Below, piece by piece: positions 41,940 through 48,023 of a DNA stretch of 48,023 bases (positions are counted from its first letter, which is position 1; each line of letters starts with the position of its first letter). The notes beneath the pieces were generated by a model that saw only the letters and a program-made list of their open reading frames with translations, did not search any database and was not told the DNA's origin. This DNA is from Lutibacter litoralis. Its GTDB lineage: Bacteria; Bacteroidota; Bacteroidia; Flavobacteriales; Flavobacteriaceae. The position numbers and the translations under genes are program-made. The DNA lies in contig NZ_BMNS01000011.1 of NCBI RefSeq assembly GCF_014646675.1, positions 1 through 48,023 of the forward strand. Direction: 5' to 3'.

Positions 41940-43298
41940 ATGAAACTTACATTTTTAGGAGGAGCAGGTACTGTTACAGGGTCAAAAATTTTATTGGAAA
42001 TCAATTATAAAAAAATTTTAATTGATTGTGGTTTATTTCAAGGTCTAAAAGAATTAAGACTTAAAAATTGGGATAAACTCCCTGTAGATTTAAACGAATT
42101 GGATTTGGTAATACTTACGCATGCGCATTTAGATCATTCTGGATATCTGCCTGTACTCATTAAAAATGGCTACAAAGGCGAAATCTATTGTACAGAAGCT
42201 ACCAAAGATTTAACTGAAATTATTTTATTAGATAGCGGTAAAATACAAGAAGAAGATGCCAAACGAGGAAATAAATATGAATATACAAAACACAAACCTG
42301 CGAAACCTTTATACGATGTTGAAGATGCTAAAAAAGTTATTTTACACCTTAAAACTTTTGAATTAAATAAGTGGAATACTATTGATGAAGAAATTCAATT
42401 TAAATTTTTAAATAGTGGGCATATTTTAGGAAGTGCATTTGTTTTAATAAAAGTAAATGAAAAAATCATCGCCTTTTCAGGAGATATTGGTAGAAAAAAA
42501 CCTATTCTATTACCTCAATTTGAATATATTGAGAAAGCCAATTATTTAGTTATTGAGTCTACTTACGGCAATAGAATTCATAAAGATATTTCAATTACTG
42601 ATGAATTGAATAAGTATATAAAGCATACATATTCTAAAAAAGGTATTTTAATTATTCCAACCTTTTCAGTAGAAAGAGCTCAAGAAATTATATACCTATT
42701 AAGTATTTTAAAACGTGAAAAAAAACTTCCAAATATTCCTATTTATTTAGATAGTCCGATGGGAGTCAATGCTACAGAAGTTTATTTTAAGCATGAAAAT
42801 ATTCATAATTTAAGCAAAAAAGATGTAAAAAGTATGTTAAATACTGTACATTTAATTAGCAATATTAGCGCTTCGAAAGCAGTAGTAAATGATGATGCTC
42901 CAAAAATTGTATTGGCTGGAAGTGGCATGCTTACAGGAGGAAGAGTTTTACACTATCTAGATAAATATATTGAAGATAAAAAAAATAGTATTTTAATTGT
43001 TGGGTTTCAAGCAGAAGGAACAAGAGGTAGAGCTTTATTAGCTGGTGATTCTGAAATAAAGTTTTTTGGTAAATTTCATAAAATAAATGCTGAAATATTT
43101 AAGATAAATGCTTTCTCTGGTCACGCCGATCAATCTGAATTACTAGATTGGTTAAAACATTTTAAAAGGGCTCCAGTTTTAACATTCATAAATCATGGCG
43201 AACCACACCAGAGTCAAGCTTTAAAAGTTAAAATAAAAACTGATTTAAATTGGAACTGTACTGTTGCTAAAATGAATAACATGTATTATTTGAACTAA
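41940..43298 (+). CDS. MBL-fold hydrolase with beta-CASP and RNA-specificity domain
   Basis: A 452-aa protein of the CPSF73/RNase J-like superfamily. Metallo-beta-lactamase motifs: LIDCG (27-31), THAHLDHSG (60-68; H61, H63, D65, H66), SGHILGSAFV (about 158-167) and FSGDIG. The beta-CASP insert follows (IPTFSVERAQEI, then LDSPMG), with GSGMLTGGRV and the C-terminal zinc-dependent motif FSGHADQSELLDWL. It likely acts as an endo- or exoribonuclease on RNA; DNA cannot be excluded. Its stop overlaps the stop of the convergent lipoprotein gene by four bases. Confidence 0.92.
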   Translation: MKLTFLGGAGTVTGSKILLEINYKKILIDCGLFQGLKELRLKNWDKLPVDLNELDLVILTHAHLDHSGYLPVLIKNGYKGEIYCTEATKDLTEIILLDSGKIQEEDAKRGNKYEYTKHKPAKPLYDVEDAKKVILHLKTFELNKWNTIDEEIQFKFLNSGHILGSAFVLIKVNEKIIAFSGDIGRKKPILLPQFEYIEKANYLVIESTYGNRIHKDISITDELNKYIKHTYSKKGILIIPTFSVERAQEIIYLLSILKREKKLPNIPIYLDSPMGVNATEVYFKHENIHNLSKKDVKSMLNTVHLISNISASKAVVNDDAPKIVLAGSGMLTGGRVLHYLDKYIEDKKNSILIVGFQAEGTRGRALLAGDSEIKFFGKFHKINAEIFKINAFSGHADQSELLDWLKHFKRAPVLTFINHGEPHQSQALKVKIKTDLNWNCTVAKMNNMYYLN

Positions 43299-43858
43299 TT
43301 AAACCAAATAGTAAAGTATTTAATTTTTGCAATATCCGGAATTTGATCAATAGAAACTTCTTCTCTACTAAAAGAATTTAACCCTAATTCCTTTTTATCT
43401 ATAGAAATAGTAGCATTTAACTCATCAATAAAAAGTGTTGCAGATGTTAATGTCGTTTCAACCTTGTTTACCATATAATTCTCATTAATTTCTTTAAATG
43501 TTGATTTTAAAGAAATTCCTTTATCCGTAATATAATTAGAATCAAAAATTTGAATACTTCTTATTTTTGATAAAGAATCTTTTTGATCGGTTGGAACAAT
43601 TTCCAATAATTTTTTTCCGTTTTTTGAAAAAATAACATATTCCTTTTTATCAAGAGAAAAAATTTTATCTTTTTCATCTTCATTAGGGAAATTTGAAGCT
43701 ATTGAATCCATTTTAAATATTGTTTTTAATTCTAAAATAGAAGTTTGCTTATTTAATAACCCTACATTTCCTTTTTCAATTAGAAACTGGTTTTCTTTTC
43801 CACATTGTATAAATACTAATGAAATTAATACAATAAAACATCTTTTTAACAATGACAT
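43295..43858 (-). CDS. Predicted lipoprotein, function unknown
   Basis: A 187-aa protein with a lipoprotein signal (FIVLISLVFIQC, lipidated C19). The mature part repeats short beta patterns (KKEYVIFSKNGKKLLEIVPTD; SIQIFDSNYITDKGISLKSTF), suggesting a compact beta-rich periplasmic domain. The stretch YITDKGISLKSTFKEINENY resembles small proteins that modulate envelope stress, but I do not recognise the family. It lies downstream of the HerA-like ATPase gene on the same strand, 61 bases away. Confidence 0.7.
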   Translation of the reverse strand: MSLLKRCFIVLISLVFIQCGKENQFLIEKGNVGLLNKQTSILELKTIFKMDSIASNFPNEDEKDKIFSLDKKEYVIFSKNGKKLLEIVPTDQKDSLSKIRSIQIFDSNYITDKGISLKSTFKEINENYMVNKVETTLTSATLFIDELNATISIDKKELGLNSFSREEVSIDQIPDIAKIKYFTIWFN

Positions 43859-43919
43859 AATTTAATTACAATTTTTATATAATTTAATAGTAACGTTTAA
43901 TATTATAATTTATTTGAAA

Positions 43920-45431
43920 TTATATAACACGTTTTAATATTCCTAAAACGCCTCTAATAAAAGTGGCACTTGTAACTACTTTTAAAATAGGGTTCATTCT
44001 TGTGCTTTTACTTGCTGATCTTCTAGTTGATTTTGAGGCTTGTTGTTTTTTTTCTTCAATTGCTTCTTTTTTGTTTATTGCCTCAATTTTTTCATTTAAT
44101 ATTTCATAAGCACTTTCTCTATCAATAACTTCACTATACTTATAATACAATCTCGAAGTATCAATTAATTCCTTTAATTCTCTGTCGGATAAAATATCCA
44201 TTCTACTCATTGGAGCTCGCATCATTGTTGCAGCTAATGGCGTTGGAATTCCCTTTTCGTTTAAAACAGAAACAAATGCTTCTCCAATTCCTAATTGAGT
44301 CAAAGATTCATCAACATCGTAATATTCAGAATCTGGGTAATTCTCAGCAGCTAATTTTATAGCCTTTCTATCTTTGGCTGTAAATGCTCTTAACGCATGT
44401 TGCACTTTTAAACCTAACTGCGCCAACACATCTTCTGGAACATCTTTTGGGTTTTGAGTTACAAAAAATAACCCAATTCCTTTAGAACGTATTAGTTTTA
44501 CAATACTCTCAATTTGAGATAATAATGCTTTTGAAGCTTCTTCAAATATTAAATGAGCTTCATCTATAAATATGACTAATTCAGGTTTTTCACTATCACC
44601 TTGTTCAGGAAATGTTGAATATATTTCAGCCAATAGCTGCAGCATAAATGTTGAAAACAATTTAGGTTTATCTTGTATATCTGTTAAACGCAATACTGAA
44701 ATTATCCCTTTTCTGTCTGAATCTGTTCGCACCAAATCTTTTACATCAAAAGAACGTTCACCAAAAAATAAATCACCTCCTTGTTGATCAATTTCAACAA
44801 TCTTTCTTAAAATAGCCCCAGTACTTGCCGTTGAAATTCTTCCATATTCAGCTTGAATTTCTTCTTTTCCTTCTGCAGTTGCATATTGTAATATTTTTTT
44901 AAAATCTTTTAAATCTAATAATGGAAGTTTATTGTCATCACAATATTTAAAAATTATGGATACTATTCCACTTTGAGTTTCTGTTAAATCTAAAATTCTT
45001 GATAATAAAACTGGACCAAATTCTGAAATTGTTGCTCTTAATCTAACTCCTTCTTGTTCAGAAATTGACAAGACTTCAATAGGAAATTTTTTAGCTTCAA
45101 AAGGTAATCCAATAGCTTCATGTCTTTCGTCAATTTTTCTATGCCCAGGGCTTGGCATAGCTAATCCACTTAAATCTCCTTTAATATCCATTAAAAGTAC
45201 AGGAATGCCTTTTTCAGATAAGTTTTCAGCCATTACTTGCAATGACTTTGTTTTACCAGTTCCTGTAGCTCCAGCAATTAATCCATGCCTATTCAATGTT
45301 TTTAATGGCACTTTTACAAAAGCATCTTTTATGGTTTCTCCGTCTAACATAGCTGAACCAAATGTTATAAAATCTCCTTTGGTTGAGTATCCTTCGGTAA
45401 TATGATTAAAAAAAGCTTTTTTTCTGTCCAT
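43920..45431 (-). CDS. HerA/YjgR-like ATPase (DUF853)
   Basis: A 503-aa cytoplasmic P-loop ATPase: Walker A GATGTGKTKS (54-63), Walker B LVIFIDEAHLIF (about 281-292), a sensor region FFVTQNPKDVPEDVLAQLG, and an arginine/lysine-rich C-terminal tail (about 460-490) that may bind nucleic acid. This is the FtsK/HerA superfamily, YjgR branch (DUF853). The precise cellular role of YjgR is not known; DNA translocation is assumed from the fold. No NurA nuclease partner is nearby. Confidence 0.9.
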   Translation of the reverse strand: MDRKKAFFNHITEGYSTKGDFITFGSAMLDGETIKDAFVKVPLKTLNRHGLIAGATGTGKTKSLQVMAENLSEKGIPVLLMDIKGDLSGLAMPSPGHRKIDERHEAIGLPFEAKKFPIEVLSISEQEGVRLRATISEFGPVLLSRILDLTETQSGIVSIIFKYCDDNKLPLLDLKDFKKILQYATAEGKEEIQAEYGRISTASTGAILRKIVEIDQQGGDLFFGERSFDVKDLVRTDSDRKGIISVLRLTDIQDKPKLFSTFMLQLLAEIYSTFPEQGDSEKPELVIFIDEAHLIFEEASKALLSQIESIVKLIRSKGIGLFFVTQNPKDVPEDVLAQLGLKVQHALRAFTAKDRKAIKLAAENYPDSEYYDVDESLTQLGIGEAFVSVLNEKGIPTPLAATMMRAPMSRMDILSDRELKELIDTSRLYYKYSEVIDRESAYEILNEKIEAINKKEAIEEKKQQASKSTRRSASKSTRMNPILKVVTSATFIRGVLGILKRVI

Positions 45432-45523
45432 CTCAAAAATTTTGTTAAAAATAAGATATAAAACTCAAATTAAAAATTTCAATAGAAATTATATTCTATA
45501 TATTTAATGTTAGCCTTAATGTT

Positions 45524-45531
45524 TATATTTG
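45524..45531 (+). promoter_or_regulatory. -7 box immediately before queE (leaderless transcript predicted)
   Basis: TATATTTG matches TAnnTTTG exactly and ends four bases before the ATG at 45536. With a start point five to seven bases after the box, the mRNA should begin at or within the start codon. No -33 TTTG stands out. Confidence 0.55.
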
Positions 45532-45535
45532 CAGC

Positions 45536-46168
45536 ATGATAAATGAAGCAATACAACAACAAATTAATAAAGGTGAAATGTTACCTTTGATGGAAGAGTT
45601 CTATACAATCCAAGGGGAAGGTTTTCATACAGGAAAAGCTGCTTATTTTATTAGAATTGGAGGTTGTGATGTTGGCTGTCATTGGTGTGATGTTAAAGAA
45701 AGTTGGAACGCAAAATTACATCCTCCAACTAACACTGATACTATTGTTGAAAATGCAAAAAAATACGCAAATACTGTTGTGGTTACAGGAGGAGAACCTT
45801 TAATGTGGAGTTTAGATTATATTACAACAAAATTACAATCACTAAATCTAAAAACACATATTGAAACTTCTGGCGCTTATCCATTATCTGGTAAATGGAA
45901 CTGGATTTGTCTATCTCCAAAAAAAACAAAACTTCCTTTAAATGAAATTTATAATGAAGCGCATGAGTTAAAAGTTATAATTTCAAATAATCACGATTTT
46001 AAATTTGCTGAAGAACAAGCTGCAAAAGTAAATACCAACTGTGAACTATATTTACAACCAGAGTGGAGTAAAAGAGAAAAAATGACACCTTTAATAGTTG
46101 AATTTGTTATGAAAAATCCACATTGGAAAATTTCACTACAAACTCATAAATACTTAAATATACCTTAA
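45536..46168 (+). CDS. queE: 7-carboxy-7-deazaguanine synthase (radical SAM)
   Basis: A 210-aa enzyme that ring-contracts 6-carboxytetrahydropterin to 7-carboxy-7-deazaguanine in queuosine biosynthesis. Radical SAM cluster ligands C44, C48 and C51 occur in CDVGCHWCD (CxxxCxxC). YTIQGEGFHTG (23-33) and VVTGGEPLMW are family motifs. The start MINEAIQQQINKGEMLPLMEE matches the family's usual N terminus, so the ATG at 45536 is favoured even though a -7 box ends four bases before it. Its stop overlaps that of the convergent cmk by four bases. Confidence 0.95.
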   Translation: MINEAIQQQINKGEMLPLMEEFYTIQGEGFHTGKAAYFIRIGGCDVGCHWCDVKESWNAKLHPPTNTDTIVENAKKYANTVVVTGGEPLMWSLDYITTKLQSLNLKTHIETSGAYPLSGKWNWICLSPKKTKLPLNEIYNEAHELKVIISNNHDFKFAEEQAAKVNTNCELYLQPEWSKREKMTPLIVEFVMKNPHWKISLQTHKYLNIP

Positions 46169-46857
46169 ACTGTCTTTAACTTTTCTTGAACTATTGTATA
46201 GATCTTATCGAATTGTTCTTCTAAAGTTAAATCAGAATTATCAATTTCAATTGCGTCATCAGCTTTCATTAGTGGAGAATCCTCTCGTGTAGAATCAATA
46301 TGATCTCTATATTCAACATTTTTTAATATTTCTTCAAAAGTAACCTGATCTCCACGTTTAATAAGTTCATCAAAACGTCTTTTTGCTCTTTTACTTGCTG
46401 ATGCATTCATAAAAAGTTTTAATTCTGCATTCGGAAAAACAACAGTACCTATATCTCTTCCATCCATTACAACTCCTTTGTTTTCACCAAATTTCTTTTG
46501 TTGCTCAACTAACTTTTTTCTAACTTCTGAAACTTCCGCAACTTTACTAACAAGTTTTGAAACTCCCAAAGTTCTTATTTCTTTTTCAATATTTACATTG
46601 TTCAAGTAAATCTCAGCAAAACCAAGAGATGTGTTATATTTAAAAGTTAAAATAATATCATCTAATCTTTTTATTAATTCATCTTTATAAAAAAAAGTGT
46701 GTGAAATAATATTATTTTCCATTGCAAAATAAGTAACAGCTCTATACATTGCACCGGAATCAACATAAACATATTTTAATTTTTTTGCCAATTGTTTCGC
46801 TATTGTACTTTTACCTGTAGAAGAAAAACCATCAATGGCTATAGTAATTTTATTCAA
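46165..46857 (-). CDS. cmk: Cytidylate kinase
   Basis: A 230-aa enzyme phosphorylating CMP and dCMP with ATP. P-loop GFSSTGKST (10-18), the CMP-binding VDSGAMYRAVTYFA (33-46), GVMDGRDIGTVVFPNAELKLFM (in pieces, about 129-150) and SKRAKRRFDE lid region are all present. Length and motifs are normal. It lies eight bases from the porQ gene on the same strand, porQ first, so they are probably cotranscribed. Confidence 0.97.
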   Translation of the reverse strand: MNKITIAIDGFSSTGKSTIAKQLAKKLKYVYVDSGAMYRAVTYFAMENNIISHTFFYKDELIKRLDDIILTFKYNTSLGFAEIYLNNVNIEKEIRTLGVSKLVSKVAEVSEVRKKLVEQQKKFGENKGVVMDGRDIGTVVFPNAELKLFMNASASKRAKRRFDELIKRGDQVTFEEILKNVEYRDHIDSTREDSPLMKADDAIEIDNSDLTLEEQFDKIYTIVQEKLKTV

Positions 46858-46865
46858 TTTTATAG

Positions 46866-47876
46866 TTAATTTAAATTAATTAGTAAACTAAATGTACTTG
46901 CATTTGAAGCTGGGTGATATTTAGTAAATGCATAACTAAATTTTAGTTTTTTCATTCTCAAACCAAAACCCGCTGTAAAACCTGCAAAAGTTCTTTTATC
47001 AACTAACATTAACTCTTTAGACCTTCTAAAATTATATCCTAAACGAATGTTAAAAGCATTTTCAGAAAAGAGTTCTGCACCAATTGAAAAATGACGAATA
47101 GCGTTTTCAAAAAAACTTATTTCTTCTTTTGTAACAACACCATCTATATCAGTAGTTAAATTTGAAGGGTTGCTCACAGAAATATCCCATTTTTGAATAT
47201 TATCAATTGTTAAAAACCAAGTTATTGGCACATTCTGCAACTTATACGATGCTCCAAAGTCAATTTGTGTAGGTAAATGTTCTCTCTCCTCTTCATAAAC
47301 TGAAACCTGATATCCAACATTTCTAACTACTAAAGTAAAATTATAAGGGGTATCTATTGAATTAAATAGAATACCAAAATCCGTACCTATACCAAAAGAA
47401 GAATAGTTTTCAATTACTGAATTGATAAGTTTAATATTTGCACCCACAAAAAAGTCCGAATTCGGTATATTATAGGCATACCCAACTGAAAATGCTAAAT
47501 CATAAGCACTAAAATTCCCTGTTTCTAAACCATCTTCATCAGCACCAACAAATTTTCCATAATTCAAATACCTAATTGAAGAATGAAAACTACCTAATTT
47601 ATCATTTATTTTAAAAGCGTAAGAAACGGTGGCAAGATTTAAATCAGCAATATAATTTAAATAACTAACTGATAACTGATTCTCAAGATTACTATTTATC
47701 GTTGCCGGATTCCAGTTAGGTTGATTTACATCATCTCGTAAATTTAAAATATTACCTCCTAAAGAAGCCTGTCTAGCAGAACCTGGTATATTCAGAAATT
47801 TATATATACTTTCTCCACCTACTTGAGCAAATAGATGAGCTGATCCTAAAAATAAAAGTAAAAATATTTTTTTCAT
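46866..47876 (-). CDS. porQ: Type IX secretion system protein PorQ
   Basis: A 336-aa outer-membrane-type protein from ATG 47876, with signal peptide (KKIFLLLFLGSAHLFAQ). The frame continues 24 residues upstream to a rare start, but those residues precede the signal peptide and were dropped. The mature part begins VGGESIYKFLNIPGSARQ and LGGNILNLRDDVNQPNWNP, the PorQ signature, followed by beta strands of a FadL/PorV-like barrel and a final LRMKKLKFSYAF segment. PorQ is part of the PorQ-PorU-PorV-PorZ surface attachment complex of the type IX system, which is restricted to Bacteroidota. Lies just downstream of the rRNA operon terminator. Confidence 0.92.
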   Translation of the reverse strand: MKKIFLLLFLGSAHLFAQVGGESIYKFLNIPGSARQASLGGNILNLRDDVNQPNWNPATINSNLENQLSVSYLNYIADLNLATVSYAFKINDKLGSFHSSIRYLNYGKFVGADEDGLETGNFSAYDLAFSVGYAYNIPNSDFFVGANIKLINSVIENYSSFGIGTDFGILFNSIDTPYNFTLVVRNVGYQVSVYEEEREHLPTQIDFGASYKLQNVPITWFLTIDNIQKWDISVSNPSNLTTDIDGVVTKEEISFFENAIRHFSIGAELFSENAFNIRLGYNFRRSKELMLVDKRTFAGFTAGFGLRMKKLKFSYAFTKYHPASNASTFSLLINLN

Positions 47877-47946
47877 TTCTTGAGTACAAAATAAAACTAA
47901 TTTACCTTTAAAAGATAATTTAGAATGACAAATTTCACAATAAATC

Positions 47947-47982
47947 AAAAAAAAACCTTCAATAATTAAATTGAAGGTTTTT
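47947..47982 (-). terminator. Terminator of the rRNA operon
   Basis: AAAAACCTTCAAT (47951-47963) and ATTGAAGGTTTTT (47970-47982) form a 13-base stem, with a long T-run on the minus strand side (from A-run 47947-47955). It lies right after the 5S 3' end. Confidence 0.88.
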
Positions 47983-47989
47983 CAAAAGA

Positions 47990-48023
47990 AAGGCGGTGAC
48001 ATACTCTCCCACCTAGTGGCAGT
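47990..48023 (-). rRNA. rrf: 5S rRNA, 3' end (partial)
   Basis: On the minus strand the edge reads ACTGCCACTAGGTGGGAGAG then TATGTCACCGCC, the conserved 3' portion of Bacteroidota 5S rRNA (loop with CTAGGTGGGAGAGTA and closing stem strand). The gene runs off the window, so an rRNA operon lies beyond to the right, transcribed leftward. The exact 3' end (47989-47992) is approximate. Confidence 0.9.

Noticed and set aside
1..48023. CRISPR arrays, tRNAs, insertion sequences, prophage or integron genes
   Set aside because: No regularly spaced repeats, no cloverleaf with a recognisable T-arm, and no transposase or integrase frame could be found by reading the window.

Overview
The window is strongly AT-rich DNA from a member of the Bacteroidota, most likely a marine Flavobacteriaceae. 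Evidence: the PorQ protein of the type IX secretion system, promoters of the Bacteroidota type (-7 TAnnTTTG, no Shine-Dalgarno dependence), a TonB receptor with a carboxypeptidase-D regulatory domain, and DUF5020 and haem-binding-domain proteins. A Lutibacter-like genus is possible but not shown. All genes look chromosomal. I found no insertion sequence, prophage, CRISPR array or tRNA. The right edge cuts into the 3' end of a 5S rRNA gene on the minus strand.

Layout. 1-1.4 kb: end of a fasciclin-type protein and a uracil permease. 2.1-5.8 kb: a three-gene carboxyltransferase operon (12S-like subunit, 61-aa protein, 5S-like subunit fused to a biotin carrier), which reads best as a methylmalonyl-CoA/pyruvate transcarboxylase. 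5.9-14.8 kb, minus strand: a tripartite RND efflux system (TolC, membrane fusion protein, RND pump), two small proteins, a His/Cys-rich exported protein apparently starting at ATT, and a TonB receptor with a His/Glu-rich loop; this looks like a metal-homeostasis locus. 15-23.4 kb: AI-2E transporter family, TerC, purB, a haem-binding protein, a MORN-type protein, beta-carbonic anhydrase, a purine permease and its outer-membrane partner.

23.7-30.7 kb is the most interesting region: a complete structural locus for a group 3d NAD(P)-linked [NiFe] hydrogenase. It has two tandem, diverged HoxF-like diaphorase subunits, a fused HoxU-HoxY protein, HoxH and the protease HoxW. Both HoxF copies keep the Fe-S cysteines but carry unusual residues at the NADH site, and copy 2 has lost more of the known contacts than copy 1. 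30.7-38.8 kb: YjbQ, L-2-hydroxyglutarate oxidase, an MFS transporter, an M48 peptidase, a hydrolase, an exported MsrB, a secreted two-domain alpha/beta-barrel-like protein, and a CoA-disulfide-reductase/rhodanese fusion with operator-like repeats upstream. 39.1-48 kb: ffh, folD, a cupin, a beta-CASP hydrolase, a HerA-like ATPase, queE, cmk, porQ and the 5S end.

How the parts may fit (inference): a transcarboxylase of the propionate pathway together with an NAD-linked hydrogenase would let an otherwise respiring flavobacterium balance redox under low oxygen. The repeated GTAAC-N4-GTTAC-type dyads near the rhodanese fusion, the secreted barrel protein and hoxF copy 2 raise the possibility of one shared Crp/Fnr-like or redox regulator.
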